Positions 33,901 to 45,300 of a DNA stretch of 64,000 nucleotides are shown here, in pieces. The notes under the pieces were generated by a model. It searched no databases. It was not told where the DNA came from and saw only the letters and a program-made list of their open reading frames with translations. Location: assembly GCA_032718475.1 (NCBI GenBank), contig JAUCBJ010008799.1, positions 1 through 64,000 on the forward strand. The letters are read 5' to 3'. Numbering within the stretch: the stretch's first letter is position 1; each line of letters starts with the position of its first letter. Made by a program: the position numbers and the translations under genes. The DNA comes from Nemertoderma westbladi. Its lineage: Eukaryota > Xenacoelomorpha > Nemertodermatida > Nemertodermatidae.

Positions 33901-34578
33901 TTCTTCTAAGCCATAAACTTTGATAGCCTTCATACCAAATAATATTTCACTCATCAGTGTTATTCTCCTATCAGTTAACACAGCAGCTTTTCCTCTTACA
34001 CTTGAAAAGTACTTTGCAAATCCCAGACTCAATGGGATAACCAAGATTAGAAGAAACATCCCAAATAATCCAGACCATCCCAGATAGAAGAACATTAAGG
34101 GAAACACTATAATTATCATAATAGGAGTTACCATTAGATAATTCCCCAAAACTGCAAATATCTCAAATCTTCCTACATCTGTAGATAACAGGTTGGTAAT
34201 CTGTCCAGTTGATATATTTTGGATATTGAAAGAATTTAATGTCATTATTTTTCTAAAAATCAGGGTACTGCAACAAACTTGAATCTTTATCCACAATAGT
34301 TTAGAATATAATGTAGAATTAGTAGATGCGACTACAGATATAAATGAAGCTACTCCAATTATTAAACAATCAACTAATGCTCTTTGTCTCGAAACATTTC
34401 TATCAATTTTTAAATAGTATTCAATCAAGCTGTGTAGATATATAACTTTAACTATCAGGCAAACTTCGTGAATGATTCTTATGCAACAACAAATAAGATA
34501 TTCTTTCCAATATATTCTTAATAATGTGCGCTCAATATCCAATTGTTCCTGACTCTTCCTTCCCTCTACATCCACAAT
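30937..34578 (-). CDS. ABCC/MRP4-like ABC transporter, exon 2 (most of the protein)
   Basis: One open exon of 1,213 codons, lacking only the first ~60 residues of the protein. It starts after a splice acceptor (pyrimidine-rich tract, TTTGTAG, AG at 34579-34580) in phase 0. Order: TMD1 (about 25-300), NBD1 with Walker A GPVGSGKS near 386-393, signature LSGGQ 476-480, Walker B IYLMDD 496-501 followed by Asp in place of the catalytic Glu (usual in ABCC NBD1), TMD2 (about 615-900), NBD2 with GRTGAGKSS near 986, signature LSVGE near 1110 and Walker B VVLIDEATS with Glu. The stretch before the NBD2 signature is about 20 residues longer than I expect for MRP4. MRP4-type pumps export organic anions and cyclic nucleotides across the plasma membrane. 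An AATAAA overlaps the stop codon. The intron pattern (one giant exon) suggests an ancestral retrocopy or intron loss. Confidence 0.9.
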   Translation of the reverse strand: MVDVEGRKSQEQLDIERTLLRIYWKEYLICCCIRIIHEVCLIVKVIYLHSLIEYYLKIDRNVSRQRALVDCLIIGVASFISVVASTNSTLYSKLLWIKIQVCCSTLIFRKIMTLNSFNIQNISTGQITNLLSTDVGRFEIFAVLGNYLMVTPIMIIIVFPLMFFYLGWSGLFGMFLLILVIPLSLGFAKYFSSVRGKAAVLTDRRITLMSEILFGMKAIKVYGLEELFEEAVKKARSKEFSQICKIMYCNSFNSLITFAYINVVYFCVYVLYTALGFRLNINTVLSANIILSNLIPALSMFGAALRELGELQCVFQRINTFIGFSCNVFAVEEFEEVGKCRNMFDPKDVFLNVKNISGSGRWSVNNGTVIQNITFKAVFGEIVYIIGPVGSGKSSLLQAILGELPTESGSIEKNGNMAYVSQTPFIFSGTIRENILLGQIFERDWYNEVIELSCLTVDLLQFEDGDMTLVGEKGISLSGGQKARIALARAVYSRANIYLMDDPLSAVDRRVAQTLVDNCLKHCQSRGIVILVTHLLQIIPANSKIVSLYDNDISETLNKYSTETLKYNQARFTKMSEDEIMIGDDHAANTGIISDTFIEQRFESSFAKFIAFIKGGMNVPSILVFISSLTLSYIYLSLSDYFLVAWAMQASFNDSLKYNSLDVNLLNEFINESQWKDIVLVYAYLVFSYIFGGAFSIFSIYFIILRASDKLHCEIFHKVSHATMKFFEQNPVGGVLNRFSKDLGILDNKLAEMVAVMTHSFGQCILAILVAGIANPWTLLLAIPLLVIIFKIRWYIMKSLKQVKFIEGSTRNPIFQHASDTIEGRDVIKAFGVQPFYVKCFFSHLDKHTESLFMVKVMSALVTITVSIPYAIFSIFVLLISLYMDSLVSTEILCVAVIYVFGIVNMIIYLMMVSVQLEIDLTSVERVFDYSKLDQEAPFLSTGTQIPNNWPKAGIISFNNVKLNYGDNEVLHKINLQTRPSEKIGIVGRTGAGKSSLFTVLLRLVEPQGTITIDGVDITEIGLHDLRKSIAVIPQDPFLFEGTLRFNLDPFNEFDSIEIIKALESVQLRTSLEMKFVFKRVGGTCFGYGSLIPHERQIDILNFGIENRGGNLSVGEKQLVCLARAMLKKSKVVLIDEATSSIDQFTDEIIQTAIRKNFRNATVLTIAHRINTILNSNRIIVMSEGEIVEFDEPKRLIKNKNSFLHFIAKNPSE

Positions 34579-34639
34579 CTACAAATGAAAAATAATTATT
34601 GAAAGCAGTGTAAAATATATTAAAGAGGATAAGTTTAAT

Positions 34640-34896
34640 TATATTACACTATAACACTGTGGCAACACTGCTCCTTACATTATGGGGCGAGCCACGAAAT
34701 CTAGGTTGGCCTTTGCATAGCGATATAATTAGTACCTTTATATAATATATTTAGATATAATTAGTAAAATTGTGTAACTTCGCCGTCATTTAAAATGTTT
34801 GAACGCTAATAAGTCGGTCAATCATTGATGAAAGGAACCAAACTTGGTAAATATGTGGCGGACAACAATTTAGAAATTCTACAGAAGTTATAGAAA
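34640..34896. repeat. Dispersed repeat, related to 16255-16530
   Basis: Shares ordered blocks (GGGGCGAGCC, TTGAACGCTAA-like, GGAACCAAACTTGG, ATGTGG) with 16255-16530. It lies between the splice acceptor and the 3' LTR of the giant element. Non-coding. Confidence 0.4.
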
Positions 34897-35224
34897 ATCA
34901 CAAAAAACAGTAAGACTGAACACTCCTAGCACGATCTGCCAAATATCTCCACATCGACAGAAAAAATCGCTCTGATTGGCTGTTAAGCTAAACAAAGAAC
35001 CATGTGTCCAATGGCCGTTTCCATGTCAGCAACCAGCTGTTAGATGTCGTAATCTGAATCATCAAGGCTAAGCTGTGCCAGGGTATTTGACGCATTGCGG
35101 GTTTTTTGCCTTACCATGTCCGCCAAAGCACACATACAGAAGAATGACTTTTATGTCCGTTAAAACACCTATAACGGTACCTTGTGGGCGAGGGGGACTG
35201 ATTATATCCGCAAAAGCTTTTACA
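34897..35224 (-). repeat. 3' LTR of the giant element
   Basis: Starts TGTAAAAGCTTTTGCGG on the minus strand and ends TTTTTTGTGAT, so the 3' end lacks the usual CA. It contains repeated CCGC/GCGG-bearing units (about 35090-35215). It is preceded by the purine-rich GGGAGCGG (35225-35232 on +, inverted). Confidence 0.8.
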
Positions 35225-35302
35225 CCGCTCCCAGAAAATGGGATTCAAGTTTATAAATATACAAAAATCACAGTTTCTAATATATGTAAATACTCTAAAC
35301 AG

Positions 35303-38300
35303 TTAGTCTTTCTTGCGCGGACGGCGTTTACGCAGTTTTTTAAAGCTGGCCAGAGTCCTTTTCTCTTTGGGGCGAGCCACCTTACAAGGAGGGCTATAAC
35401 TCCTGGGTGAAGTGTGCAATATAATTGCATCAGAGGGTGTAGGATTATGGTCGGAGTATCCGCCAGTCGAAGTGCCGGGTTGATTGACATCAACGTCGGG
35501 GGAGAGGGGTCTAACGGCTTTGAGAGCGCGTTTTAAGACAGCCGCTCTTACGGGTCCTTTACGAGTGGTCTGAACGAGAGCCGTGGGTGGACCATAGGCA
35601 GTTAGAAACCTCCGGGGTTTAATGGTTCTTTCCAACTCGCGTTCGCGGGCTCGGTATTCGTAAGGCCGTCGATATACTTCCTGTAACTCGGGGTGTGAGT
35701 TAACAAATAAGTCTCCATAGTCCGGATCCTGACGGATATAATTGATTAAGTTATAGGAATGAAGGTCGCTAGGATTAACACTCCTGAGAAATTTGCGTAC
35801 GAACTTGGTTGAAATACATTCTCCGACGCGCTTCAGCAGTTCGTAACTCGATATGCGGGATTTCTGTTCGACAGAAGCGAATAGATAAGGATGGAACGCA
35901 TAAATTCCTTCGTAAGCGCGTCCAGGATAATAACGATGGCGCGAATCACAATGTAAATCAGCGTTCGCTTCCCAAGCTCTGATGTAACGTAGTGTGATCA
36001 TTTCATCTACGCTTTCCAAATCGTGATTAAAAGGACAATCGAAACTGGCGTGTCCCTTTAGTTGACAATGATGACATTGAGTCATAAATTGAGGGCAAAC
36101 CGCAAAAATATGCAAGTTATTGAGTCTGCAATATGCGCAATAAATTTCCATCGTCGGTTGTTCTTGGAAATAGGAACAGCGGACGTTTGTGTCCATGGGC
36201 GTAACATGGTCTCTCGATGCGCATAACTGACAACGTTGCCTAGAAACATAGTTGGCATGTCGATAATCGTACGCAGTGAGACACTGTGGACCTTGATACC
36301 ATTCTATGATGTAATCGTTGTCGCTGTTCCGGGGCGCGATAGGCTGAATCTCCTCAGATTCTAGACATATTGGTTCGTCTTCCAAGTGCATAGCTGAGGT
36401 GGGCGTGTCTGTCTCTTCAAGTGGACCTATTGTCTGAATTTCCACGACAGAATAACCTGTGGGGATTCGAGGTCTTTGTATAACAGAGGAGTGCAAGTTC
36501 GATATACAAACCTCTTTGAAAATGGCGAATCCAGCGCTATCCAACTTCTCTGCAGCTGAGTTTCTTAGGCTGAGCTTGGTCAAAGCGCGGTCTTTAAATT
36601 GGCTATCCACGTTGCGGAACGGGGTTAAAAATCGCCGGAAACATTCAAAGCGGATGAATTTATTATGTTCATCTAGCTTAGCGAGTTTGGTCCCAAGTAT
36701 TAATGGATGGGCGCGTATAGTACGACTGCACACATCGGCTAGCCAACCGGCAAGTGCGGTGTTTTCAAAGATTGTGTAGATAGCTAAGGAGGGACGGAGT
36801 GGAACACTCATGAAGCTATACACGGCGCCAGGTGCGGTTAATGGTCCATCAAAGTATAATCGAGAATAATGATCTCCTTATACTTGTTGATAGTTGATGG
36901 GATTTCCGACTTTGAAATTCCATCCGTATTCCTGAAAGGCAAGATGTCCGATGGAAGTTCATTGCACCTTTGTAATGTTGCTAGACGTATTAGCATACAT
37001 GGTGCGAAAGAAACCTCGACCTTCTGCCCAGGGAGCAATCAGCTGAGTATCAACGAAAGGGTATGGAATGTTCTCCATATTCCGAAAGTCGTTTTGGAGA
37101 TCTCCATAAACAGCTGAGCCGATTTTAAGGATTCTTTCGTTGAACAACATCTCGAGTACGGGCTGGGGTAACATCGATCCATCGATACCCATGGCCGGTT
37201 TGCGTTCGGTGTCAATGACGTAACGCTGCGCGAGTTCGAATTGTCCATGTCGGAGATTCTTTTGTGTTTCGGTGAGAGTTTCAAAGGAATAATCAATCAC
37301 GTCGGAACATGCTCGAGTAAACACGTGGGTAGAACCAGCTAATCCGCGTATGTGGATCATGCGCGTAGTTCCTAGTTCTCCGACCGGAACGCTACCTTCA
37401 TTATCGTAGGTGACAACTCCATACATCTCAATAACATTAAGAGTTTCATTCCACTCCTTGGTGGCGTTCTCTAGGGTCATCCCTACTGGATGCCACAAGG
37501 TGGCGCATTGGTTAGCGTCAGGGAGATCACTATACTTCATGTGCCGAGTGGTATACGTCTCCACATTTCCATATCTTTGTATTTTCTCTTCTTCAAATAA
37601 TACATCTAGATTCCAATGGACTAATCGAGTTTTAATAAATCCATCGAGATTATAAGGGGGTTCTATATCTTTCTCGATTCTAGAAATGTTATATGGTTTT
37701 CTAAATGAGTTTACCTTTACTAACTGATCCAGATGTTTCTGCAATTGTTCGAGTTCGACAATGTCTAGAGGATTTATTAGTGGTAGAAACTTTAAATTAT
37801 GCGTCGGGTCTTCTGGTTTTACCATATAATATTGAGTCAGATTAACGTAATAAGGGTGGTCTTTAATCCCATAAAACGAGTTCTGTAAAGGTCTAGCGCG
37901 TATGTTGACATCGTGTACCATACGACGGACAAGATCCGCTCGATTGTCCGGAGGTTCAACGAGTATACCGTCAACACGAGCGGCCTCGATCGGCGGACGC
38001 TGTAACATAGGGGCGTCAGCGATAAGATTTTGCGATCCTGTACTGATATCAACCGGTTGAGGTTGTATCGTCGCGAAGAGTTTGTCTCCGAAATGTGGAA
38101 TCATCGAGGGATGACGGACGGTTTTAGAGTAGAGATCCGTCATAAGGATTTGAGCTTCAGGTTGGGCTAAAGCGGCTTCTTCTCTCTCGTCCATTTTCGT
38201 GTGTTTCTCCTCGAGTAGATTTTCTTCCGTTTGTCTCTGTAAGCGTTCATCTAAAAATTCTTGTAGAGAATACGTGCGTCCAAGCTCGATGTCCTCCTCG

Positions 38301-39552
38301 AGGTTTTGGATTTCTCTATCGAACTGTGGCAAAGCTAACTCCTTCACCGATTGGACTTGTTGTTGTAATTTACGTTTCTCTAAACAATCTTGTGTTCCCT
38401 TTCCGATCTTCTGTCGAATAGCGTCTAAAGCGTTTCTTATAACGCTCTCCTCGACTTACGTGGCGGGTTGCATCGGGTTTAATCCTGGACGATTGTAAGG
38501 ATCAAAGGGCGATATTAGCTGCCCGTGTCCCAATCCGGCTAAGTAGGATGGGCGAATGTCTAACGAACCCACTACCGGAGCGCCACCGATTAATTGTTCG
38601 GGTAACACTAAGTCTTTGAACAGGGAATATAGTTCGGGAGGATCAGTGATACTGTTAGGATCAAGAGTTTGAGGTCTCACTAGGGAATGAGGAGGCCTGA
38701 CCGAGTATTCCGGAACTCTGATCATGGGTTTATTCAGTGATCGTTTAAGACGAGCGATCGTAGGTGGTACGTCGAACAGGTTTCGCTCGAAACTCCCGTA
38801 AGTGTAACGCGTAAAGCTGTGTTTAGCGCAACGTCTCCGCGGATATTTATGTCTTTCAGTTTGTTGGTTGGGTCTAGGGCATTCGTCACAATAATACCAA
38901 AGATGTATGTCCTGCAGAGGAAATGCGGGTGATCGTTCTCCAGTTTTGCAGTTTTCTTCCATTTGTTCAAAACTATCCGGGATAACAGGTAGTGGACGAT
39001 CGGCGGTAAGATACATCATAGTGAAATAGAGCCGTTTGAGTTCTATCACAGGGTCATGATGTATACCTTGAGGATATCGAGTCTCTAGGTTCTGCTGACT
39101 GGCGATGTTGAGATAGGTTTCTCTCAAAAATTCTAGGTATTGAAGTCGATGCATTTATCCGGTTCTTCAACGTTTTCTCTTTCCAGTCTATTACGAATAG
39201 AATTTTCGTGATCTATTCTCGGTTTATCGTTACGACTCCGCTGGGTATGATATTTAAATAGAACCATTTCCCTCTCTGTATCTACATCGTCCGTATCATG
39301 TAAATCGATAGGATGGCCGGTAGTTAAGAAGTCCATATACGTACCATTACGATTCGTATAGCGAGCGGTGAATTTTCAATAATCCAATTCACGCGCAAGT
39401 TGCTCTTGGGACATCGGCGGTTCGATATAACGACCATCATCCTCTGTAATGGTTGGATCGGCTTCGCCGCGTATTAAGCTATCCACAAATGCTTGTAAAG
39501 GTAGAGTATATCGCTCCCTAATACCAAGATCATCTTCTATCAACTCCGTCAT
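35303..39552 (-). pseudogene. ORF3: large unrecognised zinc-knuckle protein in the env position
   Basis: About 1,400 codons in essentially one frame from ATG 39552, broken by TGA 39376-39378, a frameshift near 39135-39160, TAA 38456-38458, TGA 36959-36961 and TAA 36878-36880. Open pieces: 39133-39336, 38456-39154, 36959-38347 (continuing upstream to 38455), 35303-36823. Middle part is acidic and probably helical (residues following KELALPQFDREI). The last piece holds three zinc-knuckle-like clusters: CX2CX4HX9C (198-216), CX2CX5HX4C (229-243), and a canonical CX2CX4HX4C (250-263). It ends in a strongly basic tail. A further CDEC...RCAKH site lies near 38860-38900. No signal peptide or membrane span is seen, so it is not an ordinary envelope glycoprotein. 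It ends only 78 bp before the 3' LTR. I do not recognise the family. A second Gag-like or nucleic-acid-binding role is inference. Confidence 0.7.
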
Positions 39553-41191
39553 ATCTGCTATCTGAGTTTATTATTATCAAAATGAGTTTATGTTTAGGCG
39601 AGCGGGCGTCGCTGCCTACCTCCCTTTGCCCCCGGACAGTGGGATTCTCAGCGCCGATGTACCGTCGTCGCGGTGTTTACGCCAACATGTAGCAACAGCA
39701 CGACAACGATAACCAGCACAAGTCACTCCACTGTCCGTCCCAAAGGCTTGAATCCACTTTAGGTTCTTTCTATAGGAGAGTTGGGCTACCTTTACAATTG
39801 CGACTAGCTACTGTAAACATACTTTAGCAGTAACATTCACCTATAAACGCACAAATTCCACACAACTGTCACCAATTGTACACATACAGGCCATTTGTCC
39901 GTTAGTCAGTGCCTTCCAGAATGTGACGTTATTACTGTGTATCCTTGGATACTAACAGTGTGCTATGTATTCTCTATGCTATGCAATGGGACAAGCTTTC
40001 TATTGTTCTTTTAACTTGCTTCTAATTCTAGCGTGGGTGTTGCTATGGTGACATTATGGAATGCTAGCGGTAGAATTAGGGTAATTCTCATGCATACAGA
40101 TCTGGGATGCTATTTAATAGTAATTCTTTAATTGTCAATATCCTCTTTATGCATGATTTTATTAATTTTATCGGCTATTGACTATATGTTGGAGATTCTC
40201 GCACTCTAATACACTCAATAGGATGAATCTCCGCTCTCATGATCTATTAATTAATGGAATTTTGGGAATGTTATAAATTGCACAAAATGAAAATTTATGA
40301 AATTCATTTAAAATATGAATTTAAATTTATTCCCGTGAATTTTATTATTTGATGTTAAAATTGACACAATTTTTATTCCAGAGCATGTCTGGGGACTGAG
40401 GATCCTTAATTCTATAAAATTGTCCTTTAAGAGTATCGGTAAGTGCTGCGATATCTTAATTGACTAGAAATTTTAAAGGATCTGAATTTTACAGATTTTA
40501 ATAAATATTAAATTAATATTTAAGATGGGCACCGATTTATTCCAGAACTTGTCTGGGGACGTTAACCACTGATTCTAGAATTTGTCTTTCAAGTATATCG
40601 GTGGGTGCCACGATATCTTAATCGACTAGAATTACAGATGGTCAAAAGGTTTAACAGATTTATTTGCGTTTTACGCTACTGTTAGAGGGACATCACGCTA
40701 CTATATGTATTATTTAATATAAGGTAGAAGAGCAATATCGCACGAAGCAATGTCAGTGTGAAGAGGCAAGTCGTTTCCAAGGTCTACCCAGAGCTTGGTT
40801 TAGCCAAGACACGAGGATCTGAACTTTGCATTCCTAATACTCTGCATACCAATAATACTTGAATATAGTAGTGGCTTTATTGTACTTTAATAAGTACAGA
40901 CATTTCATCTTACTGTAGTCACGTATTTATAATTATGATACGGACAGTAAGGAAAGAGAAAAATTATTTCTCGCCGTCACACTAAATATATTATATATAT
41001 GTAATTACGTAATAAACACTAATATATTGCACTAATCTACTAAATAATCTAAAATAACCTTCTACTAAATAAAATTGAATAAAAACGATTATAATAAAGT
41101 ACATAATAATGTTCACATATAAAAATATAATAAAAATAGATAGAATAATATAGTCATACACCCACTCCAGACGTATCACATTGGGGAGTCC
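39553..41191 (-). other. Non-coding spacer between pol and ORF3
   Basis: 1.6 kb without a long ORF. It holds an imperfect duplicated block (40375-40485 and 40538-40640; shared TTTATTCCAGA.C.TGTCTGGGGAC and GATATCTTAAT.GACTAGAA). A CAG acceptor-like site (minus strand, about 39560) lies just upstream of the ORF3 ATG. It could carry an internal promoter or the acceptor for a spliced ORF3 message. Both are inference. Confidence 0.5.
40375..40640. repeat. Imperfect tandem duplication in the pol-ORF3 spacer
   Basis: Two units of about 110-115 bp, starting about 163 bp apart. Both contain CTGTCTGGGGAC-like, TCCTTTAAG/TCTTTCAAG, TATCGGT and CGATATCTTAAT elements in the same order. Confidence 0.7.
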
Positions 41192-42347
41192 CTAGATTGT
41201 TTGAGGAATTAGGGAGGTGGTCGTGGGAAGAGTGTCTTGCCTTCCATAGTTTCCGGAGAGTTCTCTGTCTCTTTCCAGTAAACATAAACGACCAACTGGG
41301 CGGTTGAGTTGTTGCGTCTCAAAGATTAAGCCTGGCTTCTTGAAGTTACGCCGCATGACGACGAGTTCTACCGAGCGTACTAAACCATCATCCGAGATGT
41401 GAGTCTCGATGATACGACCTGTCTGCCACCGTTTACGTGGGAGGTCTGAATCTACAATAAGCACCATATCTCCGGCGCTGACGTTTTCTTGCTGCGCAAA
41501 CCACTTAGTTCGAAGTTGTAGCGTGGGCAGATAATGTTTCTCGAAATGGTCAGCGAAACGACGGGATAGCAACTGCATAAGTTGCCAAGTTCGACGGCAG
41601 TATTCGTCTCCATCGGCAATCTCCGATCGTGGGAGCATGGCTACAGGTTTCTTCAGTAGGAAGTGCGCGGGTGTTAGCGCTTCCAGGGAATCGGGACTTG
41701 ATGAGACTGGCATAAGCGGTCTCTCGTTGAGATAGGCAGCTATTTCCTCCATTAATGTCCGCAAAAGTTCGTCGGTGAGATACGCGCGGCATGGCACTAT
41801 AAAGTGAAATGCGGTCTTGACACTTCTAATTAATCTCTCCCAACTTCCTCCCCACCAAGGGGCGTCGGCGGCGTTGAAGGTCCAGCTAGACGCTGTTATC
41901 CTTAGCTGATCGTCCACCTGTCTTTGGTTCCAGTCCTTCACATAAGCCTGTATTTCGTTGTTGGCACCAATGAAGTTCGTTCCTTTATCCGATCTCATGG
42001 TATTACTCGTCCCGAAGCGAGCGATCTGTCGGCGTAAACTTAAGACGAAGCTGTTGGTAGATAGATCGTTCACCATATCGAGATGGATGGCTCTACAAGT
42101 CATGCATACGAAGATGACACACCATCTCTTGACTATAGTCCTAGCACGATATACTTCAATAGGGCCAAATAAATCTACACCAGTATTAGTGAAAGGTGGT
42201 TCATAGAAGCTTACTCGTTCCCTAGGTAATTCTGCCTCTCGCTGTGTTAAAGGCCTACTGAATGCTTTCCTACAGGGTATGCAGTTCCTAAGAACTTGGT
42301 TCAGAGCTCTACGGGGTTTATCAAAATAATAGCGAGTTCGAATTTCG
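41192..42347 (-). pseudogene. pol: BEL/Pao integrase, in a shifted frame
   Basis: The catalytic core and C-terminal domain read in the frame open from about 42347 to the stop at 41192; 42103 is only its first Met. It includes the CX2C half of the HHCC zinc site (near 42270), the first core Asp (in VDLFGPIEV, near 42170), the second (MRSDKGTNFIGA) and the Glu in the N-containing helix (WGGSWERLIRSVK). Downstream is the BEL-type PF18701-like C-terminal region (KWFAQQENVSAGDMVLIVD). The upstream pol frame reaches it only through a one-base-type frameshift near 42345. Otherwise intact. Confidence 0.85.
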
Positions 42348-45300
42348 CTAAGAACTCGTTCTCTCTACCAGCATGATAAAGTTTACTGTGAACATCTACA
42401 ATCATATTGATTTGTACTTCAAGATTTCTAATGAGTATGGGGAATTTAGTGTCAAAGGATAATGGCGCATTGGTGAGCCTTCCTCCAACACGTATTAACC
42501 CATCTATCATTGTGCTAGAGAAGCGATCCCTTAAGCGCATCTGCGGATTTCTCAGCAACAGGAAATACTTATCGGAATCCTCATAGCATTGCAGGAGTCT
42601 CAGTATCTGCTTATTGGTTTCTTCATGCTCCTGGTAACCAATTTTCTCTTTTAGAAACCGGTCGGATGTCTTATATTTGGGTAAATTTTTAATAACATGA
42701 ACTTGCGCAGATGTCAATGGAGCGGTATCACTAATGGTCTTCGTCCTGGAGTAGTGATGATGAAAACATCTCCTTAAATATGTGACGGCTTTACAGAGCC
42801 GATTCCAGGAACTGTAGTGATGCATTGTTCTCTGCAGCAGGGGTGAGATTCCTTGCGAGACGTCTGGTATTCCAGATTTCCAATCTCTATCTCTAATTTC
42901 CACAACAGACTTATTTGTGGCGAGGGATTGTGGATCCGAAGCATCATTTCCGGAAGTATGTAATACAGATAGATCGATCGTCGGTTTAAATAACTGGTTT
43001 AAATACCGGGTTTTAGGTTTGACTGTCTCCGCTCCCTTGGCTTGTCTAATCTCCACCGTAGTAAGGTGAGGAGGCCATTCATCCTCTTCCTTGCTCAGGA
43101 AGTCGGGTCCACCCAACCAGTCTGGAGTATCTATCAGTTCCTGTGGAGTTGCTCCCCGGGAGGCGATATCGGCTGGATTAATCGTACCAGGGCAATGTCT
43201 CCATTGATCTATCTTTGTGCGACTAAGAATAATAGCTACCCTGTTAGTAACAAAAACGCTGAACTGACAGACTTCATTGGTTAGATACTCCAACACGAGT
43301 AAAGCGTCGGTCCAATAAACCGTTTTCTCCAGTGGATAGTCGATTTGTTCTGTTACGTTCCGGCCGATGGCTGTAGCGTATAAAGCCGCCTTTAACTCCG
43401 CTCGAGGAACCTTTAACTTGTTGTTAATCAATGCCTTAGAGGTAACCAAGGCGACTTTGATTCCATCCGGAGTTTCGACTCGCAGATATGCTACTATACC
43501 TATTCCCATGTCGCTGGCGTCTCCAAACACATGGAGTTGATAGGAATACGTAGGAAGAACATGACCAAAATATGCACGGGAAATTATAAAGTTCTCGATG
43601 GCCGGTAGAGAATCTTCCCATTTCATCCATTTCTTCAACAGTTCTCCCTTAAGCGGATCGTCCCATGAGTGGTTTTCAAGCCACATTTGTTGTACTAAAC
43701 TCCGAGCAATCAATATAACTGGGCTAATAAATCCCAATGGGTCGAAATAAGTGCTCAGGATACTTAAACAAATCCGTTTGGTCCGAACTGGATTATCTCG
43801 CTGTTTTAGCTGAAAAAACAGGATATCTTTTTCAGTGTCCCACTTCAAGCCAAGCGTCTTGGTTTCTGGAAGATCATCCTTTATTAAGTCTAGGTCTTTC
43901 GCTCCTCGGTCTTCTACCGGTATCGCTTCCAGAAACTCACGGGAGTTGCTGGTGAATTTCGTCAGTCGAAATCCACCTCTTTTCAAACACTCTACCGTTC
44001 CTTTCGCGACATCTATGGCTTCTTCTACTGATGGAAGGGACCTTAAATTGTCGTCCATGTATATATTACGCTTGATGTTGTCTATCACCTCTTTTGAGAA
44101 GGCGTCTCGGTTGTCATTCGCAGTGGTTCGCACCACGGAGCAGGCGTTGGAAGGACTAGATATGATCCCAAAAGCCTGGATGGTCATCCAGTACTCTACC
44201 AGTTTCTGATTGAGGTCTCCTTCAGGCCACCACAGAAATCTCAGGCTGTCTCTATCTCTATCCAGCGCCTTGACTTGTAAGAACATTCCTTCTATATCGG
44301 AGGCGAACGCGATGGAATATTGTCTTAATCTTAAAAGTATTCCCAACAAAGATTGGACTAAGTTGGGTCCTGGTAACAACTCGGAGTTGAGGGATTGGCC
44401 CATATATAGAGCGGAGCCATCGAATACGACTCGTACTTCGTGGGGTTTACCGGGTTTGGGAACGTAATGATGTGTTAAGTAATACGTTCTCTCAGTCACT
44501 GGTGTTCCTTCCGGTACTCGCTCCGCGTATCCCTTTGTTATAAATTTCTTCAACTGAGTTTGGTACATTTCTTTAGCTGAAGCATTAGCCGTAAGGCGTC
44601 GATGTAATTGAGCGATTCTTTTCTCTGCCAAGGGTCTGTTATTTATAAATCTAGGTTCTCGTTTTCGAAATGGTAGGCCGATTTCATATCTACCTTGGTC
44701 CTTTAAAAAACGTGTAGTTGTTTCCTGGATTTGCTTGGCTCTTTCTTCTTCTATCGATAGGGCCTTATCGTATGAATTGGGCTCCACCAGTTCTTGAGTA
44801 AAGAATCGTACGGCTAGTTCGTCCCGAGTTCTAGCGTTGTAGCGCTCTATCTCATCATTTAGTTCGTCATTGTAATCCATGGGTCCCGATGGGCGAATCA
44901 GTTGACATAGGTTCACCTGGGTTTTCCACGTTTTGTTTTCTGTAAGTAGGTCGATTGTGTTCTCTTCATCGAAGAGTTGGTAGATGTCGTCATTATCTGA
45001 GGAGTATGGTGTTCCCTCAGTTAGTTCGTCCACCTCACTGCTCTCCACTTCCCAATCATTTACTTGGTATATTCGTTCTTGTGGCATTCTCTCTTCGAGA
45101 GTTCTGCGGGAAGGGCCAGTAAAGTACCAACCTACTCTAGTTCTTACCGCATAGGTTTGCAGTGGCTGCGGTTGAGCAGGCCGTTTCTCCAATGTCTCGA
45201 GCGCCTCATGCGCGTTTTGGCCGATGAGTATTTGCACTCCAGGATAATCTGTCTGGAATCGAGGTATCTTAAGATGTTGGATGCTCTCATCCTCGTCCCA

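Noticed and set aside
35303-39552. ORF3 as a retroviral envelope gene
   Set aside because: Position fits, but I see no signal peptide, no furin-like site with fusion peptide and no membrane anchor.
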